This document shows, in pieces, positions 18,041 through 25,682 of a DNA stretch of 32,116 nucleotides (position 1 is its first letter; each line of letters starts with the position of its first letter). A model generated the notes under the pieces. The model had not been told where the DNA came from. It searched no databases and saw only the letters and a list, made by a program, of their open reading frames with translations. The DNA is taken from the NCBI GenBank assembly GCA_902805935.1, contig CADCUR010000154.1, positions 1 to 32,116 of the forward strand. The letters run 5' to 3'. Made by a program: the position numbers and the translations under genes. The stretch comes from an uncultured Pyrinomonadaceae bacterium. GTDB taxonomy: Bacteria > Acidobacteriota > Blastocatellia > Pyrinomonadales > Pyrinomonadaceae.

Positions 18041-20572
18041 ATGAGAAAGTCTGCTTCCGTCCGTTTTTCGATTACATTATTTCTGCTCATCGCGCTGCTC
18101 GCGCCGACGGCGACGCTCGCCTACGACAAAAAGGCGAAAAAACATTTCCAGGTCGGAATGAAAGCCGAGATCGCCGAGCAGTGGGACAAAGCCGCCGAAG
18201 CGTTTGCGCTGGCGGTTGTCGAAGACCCGCGAAACCCCGAATATCGTTTGCACTACCAGCGCGCGGTTTTTAACGCTTCGCAGATGTATGTCAAAAAGGG
18301 AACGGCGCAGGCGAACGAAAAAGATTATGCCGGAGCGTATCTTTCATTTCGTAAGGCTTATGCCTACGACCCGACGAACGAATTGGCGAAATCGGAAATG
18401 GAAAAAATGCTGCGTCTGCAAAAGGGAGTGGAAAATGGCGACGCACCCGTTCAGCAAGTTGACCCTAACGGCACAGTCAAACTGATTCCGACCGGCTATC
18501 AAAGAACGAGCGCATCGCCGGATAACGTCGTGCCGCAAAGACTGGAAAAACTGCGCGACGTGCCGTTTCCGAGCGGCGTTGACGCCCAGTATCTGATTAA
18601 AGAATTGGCGAAAGATTTGGATTTGAACGTGCTTTTTGATAAGGAATCGTTTCGTAACCCGATTACGGTTAAAATCGAACTTAAAAACGTGACGGCGGCA
18701 AAGGCTCTTGATTACATATTTTTGCAGGAAAATTTGTTTTTTCAAAAAGTCGGACCGCGCACGATTTTGGTCGCCAACGGGCTTCAACGGCAAAGATTTC
18801 AACAGCTCGTTTTGCGAACTTTTTATTTGTCGAACGCCGACCCGACCGAAGTTGCCAAAACCATCCAATTCGCTATCCCGGCGCAGCCCGGCAGAACGCC
18901 GACGCAGCCGCTCGTGGACAAATCAACCAACAGCATCACCGTCCGCGACACGACCGAAAACATTCGTATCATCGGCAACTTGATTCGCTCGCTCGATAAA
19001 GATCGCGCCGAAGTCGTGATGGACGTACAGATTTTTGAAGTCAGCAAAACCGATTTATTGCAGTTCGGCAATCAAATCGGAACGTCCGCTTCGCTCGGAA
19101 ATTTGGGCGGCACGACCGGCGGCACTATCGGAAATAACGAATTCGGAATACTCAAAACCGTGACCAATGCCGCAAGCACGGCAACCAGCATCGTCGCCCA
19201 GCCTTTCGGAATCGGTTTGGCGCTGCCGGTGGCTAATTTGGTCGCTTTGCAGGATAAACAAAACACGAAACTGATCGCCTCGACGCAGATTCACGCGTTT
19301 AATAACGAAGATTCGTCGGCGCGCATCGGTCGGCGCGTTCCCGTCCAGTCGGCGCAGCTTTTGGGTTACAACAACAATACCGGAAACAATCAGAACAATT
19401 TTCAAAACAATCAAGCCGCTTCGGTCATCACCTACGAGCAAGTCGGTTTGACCCTGAAATTCAAACCGATTGTCTTTCCGAATCAGGATGTGCAGGTCGC
19501 TATGGAAATCGAATCGCGCGACGTAGGCAATTTGGCTTCTCTGACGCCGATTTTCACCGAACGAACGATTAAAGGCACGGCGCGCGTGCAGAATAACAAG
19601 ACGCTTCTGCTAGCAAGCGTCGCGCAAAATTCCGAATCGAACGGACGCACCGGATTGCCGCTGCTCGGTCTGATTCCGATAGTCGGCAGATTTTTCACCG
19701 CACCGAAAAGAGACAATCAACAAACCGATATTGTCATCGCCGTTACGCCACGCGTGATTCGCGCGCCGGCGATTCTGCCCGAAGACGAAATCGAACGCCC
19801 GACGGGAAGTTTGCAGTCGCCGACCAGCGGTTCGCTGGAAGCACTGGTTATTCAAGAGGAAATCGAAGAGCAGCTCGCCGCCGCCCGCCGCCTTCCGACC
19901 GTGGCGAAAATTCAACTGCCCGACGAAAAAGTCGAATCGCCGGCGTATGTCAAATCAGACGCGCCGACGACGGCGAAAAACAATTCAGGCGAAACGGTCG
20001 CGGAAAATCGAACGCCAATCGCACAGACAAATACGCCGCAGACGAATTCGATTATCAACAATTTGCGTCCGATTGACGTTACCGCGAAAACTCTGCAAAT
20101 CGCGCCGACAGCTGATCGGTCTGGTGTAACTCTCGGCGTTCGGGAAAATTCCTCGCCGGTGGTCGCGCCGAAATCGAATGCGCCGACAGCCGATTGGCAG
20201 ATTGCGCCGGGTTTGACCGAAATGAAAACGGGCGAGCGGGCGAAACTCGCCGTCACGGTAAAGAGCGCGAAGGCTTTTCGTTCGGCGGTTTTGGGTTTGA
20301 AATTCGACCAGCGAAAAATCGCGGTTCGCATCGTTACTTTCGGCGATGTCTTCGGCAGATTAGCCAACACATCGGCGCCGCCGTTTTTGAATCAAAACGG
20401 AAAAATGTATGTCTCGCTGTCTTCGCTGCGAGGCGTGGCTGAAAAAAATTCCGGCGTTTTAGCGTATGTCGAAATCGAGGCGTTAGCGGACGGCAAACCG
20501 GAAATCACGCTCGACGCGGAAGTTTTGAATATGCTGACGGTGGACGGCGAAAATTTCGCGATCAAGTTTTAA
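18041..20572 (+). CDS. Secretin (GspD/PilQ-like) with N-terminal TPR-like region and C-terminal cohesin domain
   Basis: Outer-membrane channel of the secretion/pilus machine. ATG 18041 is chosen (AGGTG 9 nt upstream) and gives a signal peptide (SITLFLLIALLAPTATLAY). Then a TPR-like region (~25-130), an STN-like domain with an LKDLDLNVLFDKES-like segment, secretin_N repeats (LRTFYLSNADPTEVAKTIQ; NSITVRDTTENIRIIGNLI), and the secretin barrel (VITYEQVGLTLKFKPIVFP; GLPLLGLIPIVGRFF; QQTDIVIAVTPRVIR) ending near residue 590. A Thr/Asn-rich linker leads to ~130 residues (PGLTEMKTGERAKLAVTVKS ... ADGKPEITLDAEVLNM) with the fold pattern of a cohesin domain. 843 residues. The cohesin module should be periplasmic or exposed and may bind a partner or the cell wall (inference). 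Confidence 0.9.
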   Translation: MRKSASVRFSITLFLLIALLAPTATLAYDKKAKKHFQVGMKAEIAEQWDKAAEAFALAVVEDPRNPEYRLHYQRAVFNASQMYVKKGTAQANEKDYAGAYLSFRKAYAYDPTNELAKSEMEKMLRLQKGVENGDAPVQQVDPNGTVKLIPTGYQRTSASPDNVVPQRLEKLRDVPFPSGVDAQYLIKELAKDLDLNVLFDKESFRNPITVKIELKNVTAAKALDYIFLQENLFFQKVGPRTILVANGLQRQRFQQLVLRTFYLSNADPTEVAKTIQFAIPAQPGRTPTQPLVDKSTNSITVRDTTENIRIIGNLIRSLDKDRAEVVMDVQIFEVSKTDLLQFGNQIGTSASLGNLGGTTGGTIGNNEFGILKTVTNAASTATSIVAQPFGIGLALPVANLVALQDKQNTKLIASTQIHAFNNEDSSARIGRRVPVQSAQLLGYNNNTGNNQNNFQNNQAASVITYEQVGLTLKFKPIVFPNQDVQVAMEIESRDVGNLASLTPIFTERTIKGTARVQNNKTLLLASVAQNSESNGRTGLPLLGLIPIVGRFFTAPKRDNQQTDIVIAVTPRVIRAPAILPEDEIERPTGSLQSPTSGSLEALVIQEEIEEQLAAARRLPTVAKIQLPDEKVESPAYVKSDAPTTAKNNSGETVAENRTPIAQTNTPQTNSIINNLRPIDVTAKTLQIAPTADRSGVTLGVRENSSPVVAPKSNAPTADWQIAPGLTEMKTGERAKLAVTVKSAKAFRSAVLGLKFDQRKIAVRIVTFGDVFGRLANTSAPPFLNQNGKMYVSLSSLRGVAEKNSGVLAYVEIEALADGKPEITLDAEVLNMLTVDGENFAIKF

Positions 20573-20591
20573 CGGCAAAAGGCGATAAGCG

Positions 20592-20654
20592 ATGAGCGGC
20601 AAGCAAAAAAATAATCGGCAATCGGCAACGCGCAATCTGCGGTCGGCGAACGGT
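20592..20654 (+). repeat. Heptamer-like array encoding the leader peptide of pseudopilin 1
   Basis: ATCGGCAATCGGCAACGC and the following GCAATCTGCGGTCGGCG are tandem variants of a GGCAATC heptamer. They encode NRQSATRNLRSANG, which is removed by prepilin peptidase. Confidence 0.6.
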
Positions 20655-21269
20655 TTCTCGCTGCTCGAACTGATTATCACTTTAGGCGTTCTGGCAATTT
20701 TGGTGATGGGAACGATTCCGATTGCCCAAAATGCGGTCAAGCGTCAGAAGGAATTGCGCCTGCGCGAAAACTTGCGCGATCTGCGAAACGCGATTGACGA
20801 ATTCAGGCGAGATGCGGTCGGCGCGTGTTCGGGTGTTGGTCAAAGCGGAGGTCAGGGCGGGAATTCAGCCGCTATGAATCAATTTAATAACACTTCTTCC
20901 GCCGACCCGCGAAGCCGCGTTGTGATTGACGATTGCAAAATCTTCGACACGGAAAATCTCGACCGTTATCCGCCGAGCCTCGATATCTTAGTCGAAGGCG
21001 TTAAAATTAAACCGCGTGGATTAGCAGTAAAATTGGGCGGTGGCGCGTTTGACGATTCGACAAACGTCTTCAAAGAAGAAGACGAAGAAAAGAAAAAAGT
21101 TTATCTGCGCGAAATTCCGGTTGACCCGATGACGGGCGAAAAAGATTGGAAACTGCGTTCTTCTTATCAAACCAAGGACGAAGAAAGTTGGGACGAGATA
21201 AACGTTTTTGACGTGCGTTCGAGTTCGGACGCGGAGGCACTCAACGAGGAGAAATACAGTGATTGGTAA
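20592..21269 (+). CDS. GspG-like type II pseudopilin (first copy)
   Basis: Prepilin subunit of the pseudopilus. The prepilin peptidase site is G22-less-one, i.e. Gly21 before FSLLELIITLGVLAILVMGT, with Phe+1 and Glu+5 as in N-methylated pilins. The 21-residue basic leader is encoded by repeat-like DNA (GGCAATC-type units at 20622-20645). The mature part has the amphipathic helix (KRQKELRLRENLRDLRNAID), a Gly-rich segment, and the GspG-type PVDPMTGEKDWKLRSS. 225 residues, longer than typical GspG. It starts 19 nt after the secretin stop and overlaps the next pseudopilin gene by 11 nt. Confidence 0.9.
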   Translation: MSGKQKNNRQSATRNLRSANGFSLLELIITLGVLAILVMGTIPIAQNAVKRQKELRLRENLRDLRNAIDEFRRDAVGACSGVGQSGGQGGNSAAMNQFNNTSSADPRSRVVIDDCKIFDTENLDRYPPSLDILVEGVKIKPRGLAVKLGGGAFDDSTNVFKEEDEEKKKVYLREIPVDPMTGEKDWKLRSSYQTKDEESWDEINVFDVRSSSDAEALNEEKYSDW

Positions 21270-21717
21270 TTTGCGAGTCTCAAATCTCAAGCTACAAGTC
21301 TCAAGTCGAAAGCCAAAGACCAAAGACCGAAAACCAAAGACCGAAAACGGATTTTCGCTTCTTGAATTGATGATAGCGATGTTCATCCTGATAATTTTGC
21401 TGTCGGTCGCGTTGCCGACTTACCAGCGCAGCGTTCAGCAAGCCCGCGAAACGGTTTTGAAAGAAAATCTTTTTCAGATGCGCCGTTCGATTGACCAATA
21501 CGCCGCCGATAAAGGAAAACTGCCGCAGTCGCTCGACGATTTGGTAACGGCGGAGTATCTGCGCGAAAAGCCGGTTGACCCGATTACCGAAAAAGCCGAG
21601 TGGAAGGAAATCACGGGCGAGGACACAAATTCGCCCGACGGCGAGCAGGGCTTGAAAGATGTCATAAGCATTGCCGAAGGCGAGGACAGCGACGGCAAAA
21701 AATACGAAGATTATTAA
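21259..21717 (+). CDS. GspG-like type II pseudopilin (second copy)
   Basis: Second pseudopilin, 152 residues. The GTG at 21259 is chosen because GAGGAG lies 8 nt upstream, inside the end of the preceding gene, which it overlaps by 11 nt (translational coupling). The peptidase site is ENG before FSLLELMIAMFILIILLSVA, with Glu+5 present. The leader is unusually long (31 residues) and basic, and its KPKTKDRKPKTE part is encoded by GACCGAA-type heptamers. The mature region (RQARETVLKENLFQMRRSID... PVDPITEKAEW, in outline) matches GspG-like minor pseudopilins. Probably co-assembles with the first copy. Confidence 0.9.
   Translation: MIGNLRVSNLKLQVSSRKPKTKDRKPKTENGFSLLELMIAMFILIILLSVALPTYQRSVQQARETVLKENLFQMRRSIDQYAADKGKLPQSLDDLVTAEYLREKPVDPITEKAEWKEITGEDTNSPDGEQGLKDVISIAEGEDSDGKKYEDY
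21303..21345 (+). repeat. GACCGAA/GACCAAA heptamer array encoding the leader peptide of pseudopilin 2
   Basis: Units read AGCCAAA, GACCAAA, GACCGAA, AACCAAA, GACCGAA in strict 7-nt register. They encode KPKTKDRKPKTE, the same cyclic peptide pattern as repeat copies A and B. An AGTCTCA-type array precedes it at about 21275-21305. Confidence 0.85.
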
Positions 21718-21800
21718 AGTGAAAAAGGGGAAAGTGAAAATATGAAAAAATTAATCGCCAGTCGGAAATTCGCTTTTTCACTTTCCCCCTTTTTCACTTT
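21716..21800. repeat. GTGAAAA-type inverted repeat between pseudopilin 2 and pilM
   Basis: The left arm 21716-21740 and right arm 21775-21800 are complementary over 25 bp with a single C bulge. The arms contain GTGAAAA units. It lies 2 nt before the previous stop's end and 13 nt before the pilM ATG. Confidence 0.85.
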
Positions 21801-21813
21801 TGCCCTTTAAAGA

Positions 21814-22749
21814 ATGTTAGAAAATTTAATCCAACCGAATTATCCGAAAGCGGCGCTCGGCTTAGAGCAGGAGAGTTTGACGGCGCTCGCTTTGCAAAGA
21901 GAAGGCAGAGGGCGTTTTGGTATTCGGCAAGCCGCGACAATTGATTTGCCCTTTAACCTACTCACGCCGAGTTTTACCGAGCGGAACATTACAAGCCAAA
22001 ACGAAATGCTCGTGCTGCTCGAAGAAGTCGTCACGAACGCGGGTTTGCGAAAACAAAAACGCTGGTCAGTTTCGTTGCCGAGCAACACGGCGCGCACGGC
22101 GATTTTAACGCTCGACGGCGAACCGACTTCCAAAGACGAACTCGCGGAAATTCTCGATTGGAAATCCGAGCAAACCTTTGGCGTGCCGTCGGGCGATTTG
22201 CGAATTTCGCGCCGCAAAGTCAAATCAGACGCGGGCGGCAAAGCGCGCTACTTTGCGACCGCCGTCAAACTGAGCGTCATTGACGAATACGAAACTTTGT
22301 TTGAAACGCTCGGCTGGCACGCCGGATTGGTGATGCCGCGCGCCGTCAGCGAAGCTAATTGGCTGGTTGATGCGAAAAGCCGGGCGGATTCTTTGTTGAT
22401 TAGTTCGCAGCCGGACGGTTTCACCGCGCTTCTGCTGCGCGGCGACGAGCCGACCGTCGTGCGTTCGGTAACTTGCGCCGACTCTGAGCGCGACGACGAA
22501 ATTTATCGTCTGCTGATGTTTTACCGCGACCGTTTCGGCGAAGATTCGAGCGAAAATTTACTGGAAAATCTTCTCGTCGTCGGCAAGGACTTCGCGCCCG
22601 CTAAATTAAAAGACATCGCCGCCGAAGCACTCGGCAGAACGCTCAATATTTTGCTCCCAGAGGATGTCGGTTTGAATATGCCCGCGCAGACGTTGAGGTT
22701 CGACGACATCGCCGCGCCCGCAGGGTTAGCAACGCTCGGTTACAATTAG
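21814..22749 (+). CDS. PilM-like actin-fold pilus assembly protein
   Basis: PilM/GspL-cytoplasmic-type protein with an actin/FtsA-like fold that links the ATPase to the inner-membrane alignment complex. 311 residues with ALGLEQESLTALALQREGRG at the start, a SHS2-like region (WSVSLPSNTARTAILTLDGE), DELAEILDWKSEQTFGVP, and RYFATAVKLSVIDEYETLFE, matching PilM-like proteins of this phylum. The usual PilN and PilO partners are not found after it; a hairpin and then an unrelated sigma-factor operon follow. So the alignment complex is either encoded elsewhere or replaced. Confidence 0.8.
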   Translation: MLENLIQPNYPKAALGLEQESLTALALQREGRGRFGIRQAATIDLPFNLLTPSFTERNITSQNEMLVLLEEVVTNAGLRKQKRWSVSLPSNTARTAILTLDGEPTSKDELAEILDWKSEQTFGVPSGDLRISRRKVKSDAGGKARYFATAVKLSVIDEYETLFETLGWHAGLVMPRAVSEANWLVDAKSRADSLLISSQPDGFTALLLRGDEPTVVRSVTCADSERDDEIYRLLMFYRDRFGEDSSENLLENLLVVGKDFAPAKLKDIAAEALGRTLNILLPEDVGLNMPAQTLRFDDIAAPAGLATLGYN

Positions 22750-22767
22750 TTTCAAGTTTCTGGTTTT

Positions 22768-22858
22768 AAGTTTCAGGTTTCAGGTTTTTGTTTGTCGGGT
22801 TTCAAATTGTAATTTACGATTAGAACCGAAATTCCGAAAAACCTGAAACCTGAAACTT
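22768..22858. repeat. TTTCAGG-type inverted repeat between pilM and the sigma-factor operon
   Basis: Arm 22768-22789 is exactly complementary to 22837-22858 (22 bp), built from tandem TTTCAGG / CCTGAAA heptamers. T5 follows the right arm, so it may also terminate the pilus operon. Confidence 0.88.
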
Positions 22859-22917
22859 TTTGACACCGAAATTTTTTGAAACCGCGTTTCAAAATCCGGC
22901 GTAATAACTTTTCATCT

Positions 22918-23526
22918 ATGACGACACAAGCGTTTGCCCTACAAAATATCAAAACTTTGACCGACGGTGAGTTGATTGCGAAAGCGATTCGCGGGCGCGG
23001 AGAAGATGGCTTTGAGGAACTCGTGCGCCGCTATCAGCGACCGATTACCGGCTACGTTTATCGAATGCTGAATAATTACGACGCTTCGCTCGACGTAACG
23101 CAGGAAGTTTTTATCAAGGTTTACAATTCGCTCGATAAATACAGCTCGGAATATAAATTTTCGACCTGGCTTTACCGCATCGCGCACAACGCCGCGATTG
23201 ATTGGATGCGCCGTAATTCGGTCGTTCAGCAAAGTCTCGAAGCGGAAAACGCCGACGGCGCGTATCAACTGCAAATCGAAAGCCCGCAGCCGACGCCCGA
23301 ACAAGACCGAGAGCGCAGCGAATGGCGGACGGAAATTGAATCGGTCGTTAAATGTCTGCCGACGGTTTACCGCGAGTTGATTCTGCTCAGGCACACGCAG
23401 GATTTGAGTTACGATGAAATAGCCGAAGTGATGAATCTGCCGCTCGGCACCGTCAAAAATCGCCTTTTCAGAGCGCGCGAAATGATGCGCGAAATGTTTG
23501 TGGAACGCGGGTTTACAGGATTATAA
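22918..23526 (+). CDS. ECF-type RNA polymerase sigma factor (RpoE-like)
   Basis: Extracytoplasmic-function sigma factor, 202 residues. Region 2 spans about 20-95 (GFEELVRRYQRPITGYVYRM; DVTQEVFIKVYNSLDKY; FSTWLYRIAHNAAIDWMRR) and region 4 about 135-195 (CLPTVYRELILLRHTQDLSYDEIAEVMNLPLGTVKNRLFRARE, given in outline). ATG 22918 is preferred; a TTG 14 codons earlier adds non-conserved residues. It is followed by a DUF4870 gene and an anti-sigma gene, the normal arrangement for membrane-regulated ECF factors. The signal is unknown. Confidence 0.95.
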   Translation: MTTQAFALQNIKTLTDGELIAKAIRGRGEDGFEELVRRYQRPITGYVYRMLNNYDASLDVTQEVFIKVYNSLDKYSSEYKFSTWLYRIAHNAAIDWMRRNSVVQQSLEAENADGAYQLQIESPQPTPEQDRERSEWRTEIESVVKCLPTVYRELILLRHTQDLSYDEIAEVMNLPLGTVKNRLFRAREMMREMFVERGFTGL

Positions 23527-23549
23527 AGAGGGAAAAAGGAGAAAAAAAG

Positions 23550-23927
23550 ATGAATTATAATATGCAGTATCAACCGCCGCAGTATTTGCAAACGCCCGAG
23601 CAAAAACAGATGGGTTTATTTTTGCATTTGTCGCAACTGCTTAACATTATCATTCCGCTCGGCGGCGTCGTTCTCCCCGTTATTTTGTGGCAGACGCAGA
23701 AAGATAAAATGCCCGCGCTCGACGCGCACGGCAAAATGGTGGCGAATTGGCTGATTTCGTCGGCGATTTATTTCGTCGTTTCGCTTGTTTTAACCATTGT
23801 TTTGATTGGCATTCTCGGACTTGTCACGGTCGGAATTATGAGCGTCGTTTTTCCCATTATCGGTGCAATCAAAGCCAACAACGGCGAACTCTGGGAATAT
23901 CCGTTGACGATTAAATTTTTGAAGTGA
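23550..23927 (+). CDS. DUF4870 membrane protein
   Basis: A 125-residue integral membrane protein of the DUF4870 family: MGLFLHLSQLLNIIIPLGGVV, then PVILWQTQKDKMPALDAHGK, MVANWLISSAIYFVVSLVLT, and a final helix IGILGLVTVGIMSVVFPIIG followed by IKANNGELWEYP. Three to four transmembrane helices. It has an AGGAGA ribosome-binding site 6-12 nt before the ATG. It sits between sigma and anti-sigma genes and its stop overlaps the possible GTG start of the latter, which suggests the protein belongs to the same regulatory unit, although the family has no known biochemical role. Confidence 0.85.
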   Translation: MNYNMQYQPPQYLQTPEQKQMGLFLHLSQLLNIIIPLGGVVLPVILWQTQKDKMPALDAHGKMVANWLISSAIYFVVSLVLTIVLIGILGLVTVGIMSVVFPIIGAIKANNGELWEYPLTIKFLK

Positions 23928-23932
23928 TTTTG

Positions 23933-24511
23933 ATGAACACGCAAACCGCTCGAATCGAAGAAGTCTGCTCGCACCAAAGCGACCTCGCCGCATATCTTGA
24001 CGGCGAATTATCGCCTGGCGAAGAACTCGAATTGGAGATGCACCTGGCGGCGTGCCGGTCTTGCGGCGACGAATTAAACGAGCAAAAAAAATTGCTCCAA
24101 GCGTTAGACTACGCTTTGGAAAGCGACCGAAAAATAGAATTGCCCGCCAATTTTACGCGCGTTATCGTCGCCAACGCCGAAAGCAGAGTGAGCGGTTTGC
24201 GCCGCCCGCAAGAACGATTTAAAGCGTTGTTTGTTTGCGTCGCGCTGTTTCTGCTAATTCTTCTCGGTTTCGGCAGCGAAGTGAAAACAGTTCTTTATAC
24301 GTTCGTCAAATTCGCCGACCAGCTTTTAGCGGTCTGCGGTTTCGCGTGGAATTTGTTTTACGACATTGCGGTCGGGACAACGGTTATTTTGCGTTCGCTC
24401 AGCCACCGGGTTGTTTTCCACTCAAGCATTTTCTTCGCAGCTTTAACCGGATTTTTCGTGGTTTTGCTGCTTGTTTTTTCGCGCGTCGCGTTGCGCTCGA
24501 ATCGTTCTTAA
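23933..24511 (+). CDS. Anti-sigma factor with zinc-finger (zf-HC2) domain
   Basis: Predicted membrane-bound regulator of the upstream ECF sigma factor. The N-terminal zf-HC2 domain has the pattern of an early His (CSHQSDLAAYLDGELSPGEE) and the HxxxCxxC motif HLAACRSC at about residue 40. Two hydrophobic segments follow (LFVCVALFLLILLGFG, and FFAALTGFFVVLLLVFSRVAL near the C-terminus). ATG 23933 is used; a GTG at 23924 that overlaps the previous stop (GTGA) is also possible and would imply translational coupling. About 192 residues. Confidence 0.85.
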   Translation: MNTQTARIEEVCSHQSDLAAYLDGELSPGEELELEMHLAACRSCGDELNEQKKLLQALDYALESDRKIELPANFTRVIVANAESRVSGLRRPQERFKALFVCVALFLLILLGFGSEVKTVLYTFVKFADQLLAVCGFAWNLFYDIAVGTTVILRSLSHRVVFHSSIFFAALTGFFVVLLLVFSRVALRSNRS

Positions 24512-24535
24512 ACTAAAGATTCAGATTCAGGAAAA

Positions 24536-25495
24536 GTGATTTATACAATTGCCCGCACAAACATTTACGAGAATTTTCAAAGTGCGCTGGCGCAAATGTT
24601 ATGGGTCGCCGTTTTTATTCTTCTCGCTTTTTTCGCCCTCTGCGCCCAATCGCCGAACATCGCTACAACCGACGAAAATACTTTAATTATCGAACAGCCG
24701 CAGGGCGAAATTTATTCGTTCGGCAAAAACGTCATTGTTAGGGGCAACGCCAAAGGCGTTCTTGTTTTCGGCGGCGACGCCGTAATCGAAGGCGCCGTTG
24801 ACGGCGATGTTGCCGCCATCGGCGGTTCGATTATTCAAAAGGAAACGGCTTCGATCACCGGCGATGTGATAATTTTCGGCGGCGCTTATCGTCCCGAAAG
24901 CAAAACGCCGCTTCGCAGCCCGGAAAAGGAAACGATTGTCTTCGCGGTTTTTGAAGAAGACTTTCGCAATCTCGCCCAAAACCCCGCGCAGCTTTTTTCA
25001 CCGAATTTTTCTTTGGGATTTTTAGCGCAGCGCGTTCTGCTGCTGCTGTTTTGGTTTGTCATTTCTCTCGTTTTGACGACGATTGCGCCCGGCGCGGTCA
25101 GCCGCGCGGTCGCACGCTTTCAACTTTCCGCATTGAAAATTTTCGCTTTCGGGTCACTCGGATTCGTCGCCCTTGTCGCCGCCGTGATGTCGAGTTTGAG
25201 TTACCTGCCGAATTACGTTTATACGATTGTGGTTTTGATGGCGTTCACGCTGTTGCTTTTGAGTTTCGTCTTCGGGCGCGTCGCTTTGCAGGTCAGCGTC
25301 GGGAAACAAATTCAAAAACGATTTTTGCCCGAAAACAAACATTCAGAAACGCTCGCGCTCCTGCTCGGCGCGTTCGTTTGGACAGTTCTGCTTTCGATTC
25401 CTTATCTATGGATTTTCGCCTTAATTGTTTTGACCGCCGCCAGTCTCGGACTCGTTCTGACGGCTCGTTCGGCGAACAGTTGGCAAAAAACCTAA
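24536..25495 (+). CDS. Bactofilin-like polymer-forming domain fused to a multi-pass membrane protein
   Basis: The first ~45 residues hold a hydrophobic signal or anchor (LWVAVFILLAFFALCAQ). Residues ~50-125 form a repetitive right-handed beta pattern (FGKNVIVRGNAKGVLVFGG, DAVIEGAVDGDVAAIGGSII, SITGDVIIFGGAYRP) like polymer-forming/bactofilin-type proteins. The second half has four transmembrane segments (LLLLFWFVISLVLTTIAPG; IFAFGSLGFVALVAAVMSSL; YTIVVLMAFTLLLLSFVFG; LLGAFVWTVLLSIPYLWIFA). GTG 24536 has AGGA close upstream; ATG 24596 is an alternative that shortens the leader. It is 24 nt after the anti-sigma gene and likely the last gene of that operon. Envelope-stress output is plausible but not shown. 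Confidence 0.7.
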   Translation: MIYTIARTNIYENFQSALAQMLWVAVFILLAFFALCAQSPNIATTDENTLIIEQPQGEIYSFGKNVIVRGNAKGVLVFGGDAVIEGAVDGDVAAIGGSIIQKETASITGDVIIFGGAYRPESKTPLRSPEKETIVFAVFEEDFRNLAQNPAQLFSPNFSLGFLAQRVLLLLFWFVISLVLTTIAPGAVSRAVARFQLSALKIFAFGSLGFVALVAAVMSSLSYLPNYVYTIVVLMAFTLLLLSFVFGRVALQVSVGKQIQKRFLPENKHSETLALLLGAFVWTVLLSIPYLWIFALIVLTAASLGLVLTARSANSWQKT

Positions 25496-25682
25496 ACAGG
25501 GGAAAATCTCAATCGGCGCAGGCGACGAGAAGAGGCGTTTTAACTCGATGCGGATTGACAATTCTTTACAAAAACAATCAAACTTTTGCGGTTAAAATTA
25601 CGTCTTTATAAGTGCTTTCAAGGGCAAGTTTTATCAAATCGGCTGCGTGTAAGTTCCGGCAGTTAAAATTTATTAGAAAATT

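Noticed and set aside
21275-21345. CRISPR-like array
   Set aside because: Units are 7 nt, directly adjacent, with no spacers, and lie inside a coding sequence.
25555-25583. Sigma-70 promoter with TTGACA before the DUF5666 gene
   Set aside because: The hexamer at the correct distance (TCAAAC) is a poor -10; not strong enough to list as a feature.
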